Source: Corynebacterium jeikeium (lineage in GTDB: Bacteria > Actinomycetota > Actinomycetes > Mycobacteriales > Mycobacteriaceae). Taken from it: a stretch of 64,000 nt of DNA. This document shows positions 1 through 7,743 of the stretch, in pieces (position 1 is the stretch's first letter; each line of letters starts with the position of its first letter). Both the position numbers and the translations under genes were made by a program. Under the pieces are notes generated by a model, which searched no databases, was not told the origin of the DNA, and worked only from the letters and a program-made list of their open reading frames with translations. The DNA lies in contig NZ_JFCQ01000001.1 in assembly GCF_000738265.1 (NCBI RefSeq), positions 1-64,000 on the forward strand, read 5' to 3'.

Positions 1-9
1 CGCCGCAAA

Positions 10-81
10 CGTCCAAAAAGCCACTAGACATCCCGTCCAAAAACATCCTGGACTCCGTGTCCAAAATGTCGCTAGACATCA
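10..81. repeat. 24-bp tandem repeat, three copies
   Basis: Three consecutive 24-base units (10-33, 34-57, 58-81) each begin with YGTCCAAAA. Units 1 and 3 also share CTAGACATC, while the middle unit is more diverged. The array lies downstream of ddl and may continue beyond the left edge of the window. No open frame uses it convincingly. Confidence 0.75.
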
Positions 82-84
82 CAA

Positions 85-149
85 GAGCCCGCTAAGCCAG
101 CCAAACACCCTAGCAAACTAGGCCAGCAACGCCGAGCCCGCTAAGCCAG
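85..149. repeat. 16-bp direct repeat duplicating the end of ddl
   Basis: The 16 bases at 85-100 recur exactly at 134-149, where the second copy covers the ddl stop codon. This looks like a small duplication at the 3' end of the gene. I see no function for it. Confidence 0.7.
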
Positions 150-1274
150 GGCGCGGGCGATCAGCGCGCTGACCAGGTCGCCGAAGCTCACGCCATCAGC
201 GGCGAACATCTTCGGATACATCGAGATCGGGGTAAACCCAGGCATCGTGTTGATCTCGTTCAGCACGGGCCCGTTTTCCGTAGCAAAGAAGTCCACTCGC
301 GCGATGCCGTCGCACCCCAGCGCGTTGAACGTGCGAATGGCCAGTTGACGGATCTCCGTCAACGTCTCCGCAGGCAGCGGCGCCGGGATGGTGGCGGAGA
401 CGGTCGAATCGACATACTTGGCGTCAAAACCATAGAACCCTTCGGCGCCATCCTCAGTGCCGTTCAGCATCGCCGGAACAGACGACACGATCGAGCCATC
501 CGCGTGCTGCAGCACACCGCATTCGACTTCGGCGCCGTGGATCATCGCCTCCACGATCACCTTGCCGTCGTGGGAAAAGGCCAGGTCAACGGCGGAATCG
601 AAGTCCTCCCAGCTGTCCACCTTGGAAATGCCGATGCTGGATCCGCCGCGCGCGGGCTTCACGAACACGGGCAACCCCAGCCGCTCCTTTTCCTCCGCGG
701 TCAGTTCGCGTGGCTGGAACAGGATCAGCTCCTCGCCGACGGGGATCCCAGCTTCGCGCGCCAACCGCTTGGTGAAGTCCTTGTCCATGCCCGCCGCAGA
801 CGCCAGCACGCCGTTGCCGACATACCGCACGCCCGCCAGATCCAGCACGCCTTGCACGGTGCCGTCCTCGCCGTTCATACCGTGCAGCACGGGGAACACA
901 ACGTCTACCTGGGCAAACACCTCGCCTGCCTGCGGGCCGGTCACGTAGCGCATCTCGCCAGCGCCGCCCTCAGCCGAGTCAGCGCCACCCTCAGCCGAGC
1001 CTGCCGAGCCACCAAAAGTCAGCTGCACGTGCACACCGTCGTCCTTCACGCGCGGCATGTCCCGCCCATCCGCGCGCAGCTGCGTAGTATCCGTCGTCCC
1101 CGGCACCCACGCGCCAGTTTCGGTAATCCCGACCGGCACCACCTCGTAGATCTCGGGATCCAGGTGGTCGATCACCGCACCTGCACTAATGCAAGATACG
1201 GAGTGCTCAGTCGACTGCCCGCCGTACAGAACGGCGACGGTGGTTCGTGCGTGCTTTTTGGGTTCGTTACTCAC
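141..1274 (-). CDS. ddl: D-alanine--D-alanine ligase
   Basis: This cytoplasmic ATP-grasp enzyme joins two D-alanines for peptidoglycan precursor synthesis. The 377-residue length fits the family. Visible marks are GGQSTEHSVS (residues 18-27), the HGMNGEDGT motif (131-139), an ATP-grasp core with FVKPARGGSSIGISKV, and NEINTMPGFTPISMYP near the C-terminus, which carries metal and substrate ligands. Residues about 92-106 are a short Ala/Gly/Glu repeat between the N-terminal domain and the conserved core, probably a tolerated loop expansion. The start is GTG with a weak AAGG upstream. It follows gpsA on the same strand after 57 bases, so the two are probably co-transcribed, as in other corynebacteria. 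Confidence 0.96.
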   Translation of the reverse strand: MSNEPKKHARTTVAVLYGGQSTEHSVSCISAGAVIDHLDPEIYEVVPVGITETGAWVPGTTDTTQLRADGRDMPRVKDDGVHVQLTFGGSAGSAEGGADSAEGGAGEMRYVTGPQAGEVFAQVDVVFPVLHGMNGEDGTVQGVLDLAGVRYVGNGVLASAAGMDKDFTKRLAREAGIPVGEELILFQPRELTAEEKERLGLPVFVKPARGGSSIGISKVDSWEDFDSAVDLAFSHDGKVIVEAMIHGAEVECGVLQHADGSIVSSVPAMLNGTEDGAEGFYGFDAKYVDSTVSATIPAPLPAETLTEIRQLAIRTFNALGCDGIARVDFFATENGPVLNEINTMPGFTPISMYPKMFAADGVSFGDLVSALIARALA

Positions 1275-1331
1275 GGGTTTTTACCTTAGCCCTTTTCTGG
1301 ACGCCACATCCCCACCGCCCCGCAGTTTCCC

Positions 1332-2336
1332 CTACTCTGCCTTCCGGCTGCGCCCGAGCAGCCCCATCATCACCTGCTGCACGTCTGCGCCTTCGTGGCA
1401 CACTCCCACGACGGCTTCCGTGATCGGCATTTCCACGCCGACCTTCCCCGCCAGCTCGAACACGGACTGGCTGCTGACCACTCCCTCGGCAACTTGGCCC
1501 TTGGTCGAGGCAGCTGCCTCTTCCAGGGTCTCCCCTTTGCCCAGGTGTTCGCCGAATCGGCGGTTGCGCGACAGAGTAGAGGTACACGTTGCCACCAGGT
1601 CGCCCATGCCCGCCAGGCCACTGAGTGTCCGCGCGTCCGCGCCGACTTCCAGGGCTAGGCGGGTGGTCTCCGCCAGGCCGCGGGTGATCACGGTCGCGGC
1701 AGTGTTGTCGCCGAATCCCATGCCCGCGGCAATGCCCGCCGCCAGCGCGATGACGTTCTTGCACGTGCCTGCGATCTCACAACCAATGACGTCCGCGTTC
1801 GTGTACGGGCGGAAATAAGGCGCGGCCACGGCCGCCTGGATCAGCTTCGCGCGGTCCATGTCGGTGCAGGCCACGACGGTTGCGGCGGGTTGGCCTTGTG
1901 CTACCTCGCGCGCCAGGTTCGGCCCGGTTAGCACGGCCACGCGTTCGCTGGGCACGCCCGCCACTTCGGAGATCAGCTGGCTCATCCGCAGGCCGCTGGA
2001 ATGTTCGATGCCTTTGGCCAGGCTCACCAGGGAGGCGTCTGGGCCGATAAGGTCGGCCTCTGTCCATTTCTCCAGATTCCCGCGCAGCGATTGCGAAGGG
2101 ACACCCAGTACCACGATCTCCGCGCCGTCCAGGGCCTCGGCGGGGTCGGAAGTCCCGGTCAGTGATTCCGGCAGTTCGATTTCCCCCAGGTAGGCGCTGT
2201 TGCGGTGATTGTCGCGTACGTCCTCGGCGACTTCGGAACGGCGTGCCCAGAGGCGGACCTCGTTACCGGCGTCGGCAAATACCTTGGCAACAGTCGTGCC
2301 CCAGGATCCTGCGCCCATCACTGCTACTTGCACCAT
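1332..2336 (-). CDS. gpsA: NAD(P)-dependent glycerol-3-phosphate dehydrogenase
   Basis: GpsA reduces dihydroxyacetone phosphate to sn-glycerol 3-phosphate for phospholipid synthesis. The 334-residue protein opens with the Rossmann fingerprint GAGSWGTT (residues 8-15). It has the conserved SLAKGIE and [11 protein letters not shown] stretches, then the catalytic-lysine segment [12 protein letters not shown]. The C-terminal helical domain contains [15 protein letters not shown] and the NRRFG substrate-binding motif, both typical of the family. The start is ATG with a GGGAAGG sequence about 11 bases upstream. It is the first gene of a probable gpsA-ddl operon and is divergent from the Nudix gene at 2456. 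Confidence 0.96.
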   Translation of the reverse strand: MVQVAVMGAGSWGTTVAKVFADAGNEVRLWARRSEVAEDVRDNHRNSAYLGEIELPESLTGTSDPAEALDGAEIVVLGVPSQSLRGNLEKWTEADLIGPDASLVSLAKGIEHSSGLRMSQLISEVAGVPSERVAVLTGPNLAREVAQGQPAATVVACTDMDRAKLIQAAVAAPYFRPYTNADVIGCEIAGTCKNVIALAAGIAAGMGFGDNTAATVITRGLAETTRLALEVGADARTLSGLAGMGDLVATCTSTLSRNRRFGEHLGKGETLEEAAASTKGQVAEGVVSSQSVFELAGKVGVEMPITEAVVGVCHEGADVQQVMMGLLGRSRKAE

Positions 2337-2455
2337 CTGCTTGTTGCCTTCCCACCTGCACTGCGTGCGCTTATTTGTCTGCTTGAGTTCGATATAACTT
2401 TTGGGTTCGTTATACGATTGTCGGCAATAGTCTATCGAAAGGGATCCTTTTAAAA

Positions 2456-3484
2456 GTGATCACTCACACAGGAACTGGCGATCTTTCTACGTCCCTGGCC
2501 ATGTCGCGGCACGATCAGGGGCACGTGACCCGCATCGGATCCCGCCCCAGCGAGGAGTTCGCCCGCCCCACCTTCGCCGCGGGCGCGGTTATTTGGCGCT
2601 TTTCTAAGGACGCCGCCGCCTCCACCCCTTCCGCCCCAGAGTCCACGGACGTGGAGATCGCCCTGATCCACCGTCCCCGTTACGATGACTGGTCCCTGCC
2701 GAAGGGCAAGGTCGATCCGAGCGAGAACTTGCCGGGTACCGCTATGCGCGAGATCTGGGAGGAGACTGGCTTTGACGTGCGCCTGGGCTGGCTTCTGGGC
2801 TACGTCCACTACCCGGTCGGTTCGCGCACGAAGGTGGTGTACTACTGGACTGCCCAGCACCTGTCCGGCGAGTTCGAGGCCAACGAGGAGTCCGACGAGC
2901 TGCGTTGGGTCTCCCCTGCCGAGGCGAAGGAGCTGCTGAGCTACGAGGCTGACCTCAAGGTCGTGGATGCCGCCATGGGGCTGCTGCAGCTGGGCTGCGA
3001 CCGCCGCGTGCTGTACGTCCGCCACGCGAAGGCGCACGCCCGCGAGGGGTGGGCTGGCGATGATGACCTGCGCCCGTTGACGAAGAAGGGCCGCCGCCAG
3101 GCGGAACTGCTGGTCTCTGAGCTGTCGGGTTACCGCCCGGAGGCGATCGCGTCTGCCGTGCCGGTGCGCTGCGAGCACACGGCTGCGCCTATCGCTGAGG
3201 ACTTGGGCCTGGAAGTTTCTTATGACGCCAACCTGGGCGATGCCGGGTGGGCTGCCGATTCGGATGCAGCGGTGGATGCGTTCCACGCCGCCACGACCGC
3301 GCCTGTGTCGATGGTCGTTGCCCAGGGCACGGTGATCCCCGGCGTGCTGGCCCGCGTTGCGGGCGAGCACGATGTGGAAATTGAGGATATACGGGTGAAG
3401 AAGTCCAGCACGTGGGTGCTGCACTTCGCCGGTGATAAGCTGCTGGGGCTGGACTACCTGGCCAGCCCGCTGTCCGTAAAGTAG
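2456..3484 (+). CDS. Nudix hydrolase fused to histidine phosphatase (MutT1-like)
   Basis: This two-domain protein of 342 residues resembles mycobacterial MutT1. A Nudix fold (about residues 35-175) carries a full Nudix box at 84-106 ([16 protein letters not shown]). A histidine-phosphatase domain follows with the catalytic LYVRHAK motif (R189, H190). MutT1 proteins clean oxidised nucleotides such as 8-oxo-GTP and can hydrolyse diadenosine polyphosphates; the same role is inferred here. The second phosphatase histidine motif is not obvious, so activity of that domain is less certain. The start is GTG at 2456 with GAAAGGG upstream; an in-frame ATG at 2501 is an alternative. It is convergent with leuD. 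Confidence 0.9.
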   Translation: MITHTGTGDLSTSLAMSRHDQGHVTRIGSRPSEEFARPTFAAGAVIWRFSKDAAASTPSAPESTDVEIALIHRPRYDDWSLPKGKVDPSENLPGTAMREIWEETGFDVRLGWLLGYVHYPVGSRTKVVYYWTAQHLSGEFEANEESDELRWVSPAEAKELLSYEADLKVVDAAMGLLQLGCDRRVLYVRHAKAHAREGWAGDDDLRPLTKKGRRQAELLVSELSGYRPEAIASAVPVRCEHTAAPIAEDLGLEVSYDANLGDAGWAADSDAAVDAFHAATTAPVSMVVAQGTVIPGVLARVAGEHDVEIEDIRVKKSSTWVLHFAGDKLLGLDYLASPLSVK

Positions 3485-3526
3485 CGCCCCCCGGCCTTGC
3501 TGCTCCGGCGCCGTAGCTAGCCTGCG

Positions 3527-4123
3527 CTAGCTGGCGGGGATGGTGCGTGGCTTGAAGCTGGCGCGCTGAGATTCGAAGGCCTCGATGGCTTCCTCGTTGC
3601 GCAGGGTCAGGCCGATGTCGTCCAGGCCTTCCATCAGGCGCCAGCGGGTGTAGTCGTCTACGTCGAAGCCGAAGGTGTGGGTGCCCAGAGTGACGGTGCG
3701 ATCCTCCAGGTTCACGGTGATTTCCGCGCCCGGCTGCTGCTCCAACAGCTTCCAGATCAGCTCGATGTCGCTCTGTTCCATCTGTGCCGCCAGCAGGCCG
3801 GCCTTACCCGAGTTGCCGCGGAAGATGTCCGCGAAACGGGAAGAAAGAACCACGCGGAAGCCGTAATCCATCAGCGCCCAGACGGCGTGTTCGCGGGAGG
3901 AGCCAGTGCCGAAATCCGGGCCGGCCACCAGCACGGAGGCGTTCTTGTAGGGCTCCTGGTTCAGGATGAACTCCGGGTCCTTACGCCAGCCGGCGAACAG
4001 GCCGTCTTCGAATCCGGTGCGGGTCACGCGCTTCAGGTAGACGGCGGGGATGATCTGGTCGGTGTCGACGTTCGAGCGGTTCAGCGGTGCCGCCACGCCA
4101 GTGTGGGTGTTGAACTTTTCCAT
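3527..4123 (-). CDS. leuD: 3-isopropylmalate dehydratase small subunit
   Basis: LeuD pairs with LeuC to isomerise 2-isopropylmalate to 3-isopropylmalate in leucine synthesis. It is 198 residues, the normal size. It shows the swivel-domain features [14 protein letters not shown] (here [10 protein letters not shown]), the [13 protein letters not shown] substrate loop and [13 protein letters not shown]. The open frame extends further upstream, but that part is out-of-frame leuC sequence. The start chosen is ATG at 4123, preceded by AAGGGAAC at good spacing. It lies 29 bases downstream of leuC, so leuCD is one transcription unit, expected to be controlled by LtbR. Confidence 0.96.
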   Translation of the reverse strand: MEKFNTHTGVAAPLNRSNVDTDQIIPAVYLKRVTRTGFEDGLFAGWRKDPEFILNQEPYKNASVLVAGPDFGTGSSREHAVWALMDYGFRVVLSSRFADIFRGNSGKAGLLAAQMEQSDIELIWKLLEQQPGAEITVNLEDRTVTLGTHTFGFDVDDYTRWRLMEGLDDIGLTLRNEEAIEAFESQRASFKPRTIPAS

Positions 4124-4152
4124 GGTGTTCCCTTTTCTTTCTAGCGGTCGGT

Positions 4153-5574
4153 TTACAGATCCGCCGGGCCTGCAAGGTGGCCCGTCACGGCGGTGGCGGC
4201 GGCAACTGGCGGGGAGACCAGGTGCGTGCGCCCGCCCTTGCCCTGGCGGCCTTCGAAGTTTCGGTTGGAGGTGGAGGCCGACCGCTCGCCCGGGGCAAGC
4301 TGGTCCGGGTTCATCCCGAGGCACATGGAACAACCTGCGGTGCGCCACTCCGCCCCGGCGTCAATAAAGATCTGATCGAGCCCCTCTTCCTCCGCTTGCA
4401 TCTTCACCCGCGTGGAAGAAGGAACAACGATCATGCGAGTGCCGTCGGCGACAGACCGGCCCTTGACGACCTCCGCGGCGGCGCGTAGGTCCTCGATGCG
4501 GGAGTTGGTGCAGGAGCCGAGGAAGACCGTGTCGATCTTGATGTCGCGCAGCGGGGTGCCGGGCTTGAGATCCATGTACTCCATGGCGCGCTCGGCGGCG
4601 AGGCGGTCGTTGTCGTTGGTGAAGTCCTCCAGCTGCGGGATGGATTCCGCCAGCGGCAGGCCTTGGCCGGGGTTGGTTCCCCAGGTGACGAAGGGGGTCA
4701 GTGCGGAGCCGTCGATGTGGACGACGGTATCAAACTGCGCGTCGTCGTCGGTGCGCAGGGACTTCCAGTACTCCACGGCTGCGTCCCAGTCCGCGCCCTT
4801 CGGCGCGTGCGGGCGGCCTTCGAGGTAGTCGAAGGTGGTCTGGTCGGGTGCGATCATGCCCGCGCGGGCGCCGGCCTCGATGGACATGTTGCACATGGTC
4901 ATGCGGGCTTCCATGGACAGCTTCTCGATAGCCTCGCCGCGGTATTCGATGATGTGGCCCTGGCCGCCGCCGGTGCCGATCTTGGCGATGATGGCCAGGA
5001 TCAGATCTTTGGAGGTCACGCCCGGCTGCAGCTCGCCGGAAACTTCGATGGCCATGGTCTTGAAGGGCTTCAGCGGAAGGGTCTGGGTGGCCAGGACGTG
5101 CTCGACTTCGCTGGTGCCGATGCCCATGGCGATGGAGCCGAAGGCGCCGTGGGTGGACGTGTGCGAGTCGCCGCAGACGACCGTCATGCCGGGCTGGGTC
5201 AGGCCCAGCTGCGGGCCGACGGTGTGGACGATGCCCTGTTCAATGTCGCCCATGGAGTGCAGGCGGATGCCGAATTCTTTGGCGTTGTCGCGCAGGGTGG
5301 ATACCTGCAGGCGGCTGGTGGGCTCCTGGATTTCCTGCAGGTCGCCGGTCTTCACGCCGATGGTGGGCACGTTGTGGTCCTCAGTGGCGATGGTCAGGTC
5401 CGGGCGGCGGACTTTGCGGCCGGCCTGTCGCAGGCCGTCGAAGGCCTGGGGCGAGGTAACCTCATGAACCAGGTGCAGGTCGATGTACAGCAGGTCGGGT
5501 CCGCCGTTTTCGCCCGCTGCGACGACGTGGTCGCGCCAGACTTTTTCCGCGAGGGTTAAGGGTTGGTTCGTCAC
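4153..5574 (-). CDS. leuC: 3-isopropylmalate dehydratase large subunit
   Basis: LeuC is the catalytic, [4Fe-4S]-containing subunit of isopropylmalate isomerase. The 473-residue aconitase-type protein shows [14 protein letters not shown]. Its three iron-sulfur cysteines appear in FLGSCTNSR and CSMCLGMN. The start is taken as GTG at 5574 because GAGGAG sits just upstream; an ATG 11 codons earlier would place the start inside the operator. It heads the leuCD operon and is divergent from ltbR across a 58-base gap. Confidence 0.96.
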   Translation of the reverse strand: MTNQPLTLAEKVWRDHVVAAGENGGPDLLYIDLHLVHEVTSPQAFDGLRQAGRKVRRPDLTIATEDHNVPTIGVKTGDLQEIQEPTSRLQVSTLRDNAKEFGIRLHSMGDIEQGIVHTVGPQLGLTQPGMTVVCGDSHTSTHGAFGSIAMGIGTSEVEHVLATQTLPLKPFKTMAIEVSGELQPGVTSKDLILAIIAKIGTGGGQGHIIEYRGEAIEKLSMEARMTMCNMSIEAGARAGMIAPDQTTFDYLEGRPHAPKGADWDAAVEYWKSLRTDDDAQFDTVVHIDGSALTPFVTWGTNPGQGLPLAESIPQLEDFTNDNDRLAAERAMEYMDLKPGTPLRDIKIDTVFLGSCTNSRIEDLRAAAEVVKGRSVADGTRMIVVPSSTRVKMQAEEEGLDQIFIDAGAEWRTAGCSMCLGMNPDQLAPGERSASTSNRNFEGRQGKGGRTHLVSPPVAAATAVTGHLAGPADL

Positions 5575-5593
5575 GGTCTCTCCTCTGTGTCCG

Positions 5594-5623
5594 CTATACA
5601 GTTCCACTGGATGGAATGTATAG
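5594..5623. promoter_or_regulatory. Operator-like palindrome between leuC and ltbR
   Basis: The arms CTATACA-g-TTCCA (5594-5606) and TGGAA-TGTATAG (5612-5623) are inverted around a 5-base centre, with a single base of asymmetry. The site overlaps the -10 hexamer TATAGT (5619-5624) of ltbR and the likely leuC promoter. It is well placed for LtbR to repress leuCD and itself. The binding assignment is inference from LtbR biology in C. glutamicum. Confidence 0.75.
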
Positions 5624-5632
5624 TATCAACTC

Positions 5633-6367
5633 ATGGGACACAATACGGAAATTCCCGCAACTAGCGGCATTCAAGTTTTGGACCGAGCGATCTTCATCCT
5701 ATCGGTCATCGCAGCAGAACCTCGCAACCTTTCCGACCTGTGCGCCATCACCGGCCTGCCGCGCGCCACCGCGCACCGTATCGCCGTCGCGCTGGAAAAG
5801 CACCGGTTGATCGAACGCGGGGTCGACGGTGCATGGGTCACTGGCCCAGCCCTGTCCGAGATGGCGCCGTCTACTTCTTCTCGTCTTGAGGACGCCGCAG
5901 AGTTCATCCTCCCCGACCTCATGGCAAAGACCGGCGAGTCCGTGCAGCTATATCGCCTCTCCGGGATGGAGCGCGTGTGCATCGCCAACGCCGAGCCTGC
6001 CACCGGCCTGCGGGATACGGTTCCGGTGGGCCACCGGATGACGTTGAAGGCGGGCTCCGCGGCGAAGCTGCTGGTTGCCTATGCGCCGGAGGCGTTCCAG
6101 AACCAGGTGCTCCCCCAGGCCGCGTACACCCGCGAGGACTTGGAGAAGATCGCGGCCGACGGGATCGCGGAATCCTCTGCGGAGCGCGACCCCTCCCTGG
6201 CTTCGGCCTCCGTGCCGATCTTCGGGGCGGATATGCCGAATCGCACAGTCATCGCCTGCCTTTCCATTTCTGGCCCCGTGGCGCGCATGGGCGACCACCC
6301 GGCGGAGAAGTTCGGTGCGGAGCTGAAGAACTCCGCCCGGCTGCTGGAGGACCTGCTGCGGAAGTAG
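5633..6367 (+). CDS. ltbR: IclR-family regulator of leucine/tryptophan biosynthesis
   Basis: This is a 244-residue IclR-type transcription factor. It has an N-terminal winged helix (about residues 10-70, with LSDLCAITGLPRATAHRIAV as recognition region) and a C-terminal effector domain. In C. glutamicum the orthologue LtbR represses leuB, leuCD and the trp operon. The head-to-head position with leuC supports orthology. The ATG at 5633 is 8 bases after TATAGT, so the mRNA is probably leaderless. An overlapping 64-codon frame starting at 5616 is rejected because it covers only the operator and the N-terminus in another frame. Confidence 0.93.
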   Translation: MGHNTEIPATSGIQVLDRAIFILSVIAAEPRNLSDLCAITGLPRATAHRIAVALEKHRLIERGVDGAWVTGPALSEMAPSTSSRLEDAAEFILPDLMAKTGESVQLYRLSGMERVCIANAEPATGLRDTVPVGHRMTLKAGSAAKLLVAYAPEAFQNQVLPQAAYTREDLEKIAADGIAESSAERDPSLASASVPIFGADMPNRTVIACLSISGPVARMGDHPAEKFGAELKNSARLLEDLLRK

Positions 6368-6424
6368 TGCAAAGCCTTCTGAAAAGATTTTTTAGAGCCC
6401 CAATCCCTTAGGAGAAACGCAAGC

Positions 6425-6598
6425 ATGACCTGCGAAGACGCTGCAAACCAGAATCCGGCTACCAACGACAAGCGCTTTGAGGCGGGCATTCAGGTTCGCC
6501 GGGAAGTCATGGGTGACGAATTCGTGGATGCTGCCCTGTCGGCGATGAAGGTCGCCCAGGAGGTTCTGGTCGCGGAGCTCGGTCCGCTGGAGGATTAG
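6425..6598 (+). pseudogene. Truncated 4-carboxymuconolactone decarboxylase (PcaC-like)
   Basis: A 57-codon frame starts with ATG and has AGGAGA upstream at good spacing. Its centre (RFEAGIQVRREVMGDEFVDAAL, here cited only as residues 18-39) matches the N-terminal signature of carboxymuconolactone decarboxylases. The family is normally about 120-130 residues and has a C-terminal half with catalytic Cys and His residues; that half is missing. No pca genes are nearby. It is most likely a gene remnant, although the intact ribosome site means a short peptide could still be made. Its stop overlaps the stop of the convergent gene at 6595 by three bases. Confidence 0.6.
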
Positions 6599-6987
6599 GT
6601 GCGCGGCAGCTCACGCCACTCCACGGTCAGCTCGCTGGCGCCGTGGGGTTCGCCAGCCTCGGCGCGTTCGGCACGGGCGACTCGTTCGGCTAGGAACTCG
6701 TAGAGGTTCTGCGTGCCGTCCTCGATTCCGTCGGCTACGTCCTCACCGGCGGAGGTGATGTCCACCAGCGCCGGGCTAGCCGTGTCGTCGGGGTTGACCA
6801 GCTCGGCGCCCCAGCCTCCTTCGCCCCGCCGGCCATCCTCGTCCGCCGAGAGGGTACGGAGCCAGGCTTCGGCTGAAGTGTGGGCGTCATTACCAAAAAG
6901 AGCGGCGCGAACAGTGGCGGGCGTGCCATCGTTGCCGGGTGGGGTGCCCCAGAGCCAGTCGAGGTTTACGCGATATGGAGAGAGAAT
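6595..6987 (-). CDS. Hypothetical protein, apparent ATT start
   Basis: This is a 130-residue acidic protein with no family that I recognise. It contains Trp-rich NLDWLWGTPPGNDG near the start and an amphipathic C-terminal region (YEFLAERVARAERAE). The frame looks coding, with a composition like the neighbours. No ATG, GTG or TTG lies near the 5' end: the first in-frame one is far inside. A strong AAAGGAG sits 6 bases before an in-frame ATT at 6985-6987, so ATT is the best start that I can see. Initiation at ATT is known elsewhere (infC). A sequence error or a relic remain alternatives. It is divergent from the gene at 7015. Confidence 0.5.
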   Translation of the reverse strand: MLSPYRVNLDWLWGTPPGNDGTPATVRAALFGNDAHTSAEAWLRTLSADEDGRRGEGGWGAELVNPDDTASPALVDITSAGEDVADGIEDGTQNLYEFLAERVARAERAEAGEPHGASELTVEWRELPRT

Positions 6988-7014
6988 GGGGAACTCCTTT
7001 AGTAGGGTAAAACC

Positions 7015-7707
7015 ATGAGTGAATACAAGGACAAGCGCTGCACCGACCAGGAACGATCCGCCGCTGTGGAGGCGCTGTCCAAAGCGATGGCCGATGGTCA
7101 GCTGACTATCGCAGAGTTCGACGAGAGGTCGGGCCAGGCGCATGCTGCTACTCAGCGTAGCGAGTTGGTGGACTTGCTGGATGATCTCGTGGACGAGCCT
7201 GCGGAAATGCTGTTTAGGATCGAGGCGAGCACTGCGGTTGCGCACCGCGCGCCGAGTGACGCGGAGTGGGCTGCTCACCAAACTTCGGACGCCCAACGCC
7301 ACCGCGAAATGGTTCTTGCGCGGTCGCGGTCGCTGGTGACTGGCGGGGGTTCCGAGACGGGCTTCAGCCTGGCGATATTCGGCGGGGTGACGAAGGCGGC
7401 GTGGCAGGTGCCGAAGACCCACTGGAACTTCAACATCTTCGGCGGTTCGGACTTTGACCTGCGGGAATGCCGGTTTAGCGATCCGGTGACCACGCTGTGG
7501 CTGAATAGCTGCTTTGGTGGCGCGGATGTGCTGGTGCCGGAGGGCGTGCGCATCGACATGGGTGGCCTGGGCATTTTTGGCGGCGACGAGCTGGTGGTGG
7601 AGAACGGCGCAATCCACCCGAACAGCTTGCCGGCGGACGCTCCCCTGCTGCGGATCCGCGGGCTGTCAATCTTCGGCGGCGTGACCGTGAAGGTTGTGCG
7701 GGGTTAG
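7015..7707 (+). CDS. DUF1707 domain protein with LiaF-like C-terminus
   Basis: The 230-residue protein begins with a DUF1707 domain (about residues 1-60: a short helical region with LSKAMADGQLTIAEFDERSGQAHAA). It ends in a beta-rich region with repeated FGG turns (NIFGGSDFDL, SCFGGADVLVP, GIFGGDELVV, SIFGGVTVKV), as in LiaF-type cell-wall stress proteins. No membrane segment separates the two parts, so it is probably cytoplasmic or peripheral. Its role is unknown; involvement in the envelope stress response is inference. The TAGGGT hexamer at 7003-7008 lies 6 bases before the ATG, which suggests a leaderless mRNA. Confidence 0.85.
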   Translation: MSEYKDKRCTDQERSAAVEALSKAMADGQLTIAEFDERSGQAHAATQRSELVDLLDDLVDEPAEMLFRIEASTAVAHRAPSDAEWAAHQTSDAQRHREMVLARSRSLVTGGGSETGFSLAIFGGVTKAAWQVPKTHWNFNIFGGSDFDLRECRFSDPVTTLWLNSCFGGADVLVPEGVRIDMGGLGIFGGDELVVENGAIHPNSLPADAPLLRIRGLSIFGGVTVKVVRG

Positions 7708-7743
7708 CAACCGAACGACCACCATTAGTAATGAATAACAAAT

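Noticed and set aside
5616..5810. 64-codon frame starting inside the leuC-ltbR operator
   Set aside because: It overlaps the certain ltbR frame and the operator; no ribosome site is visible.
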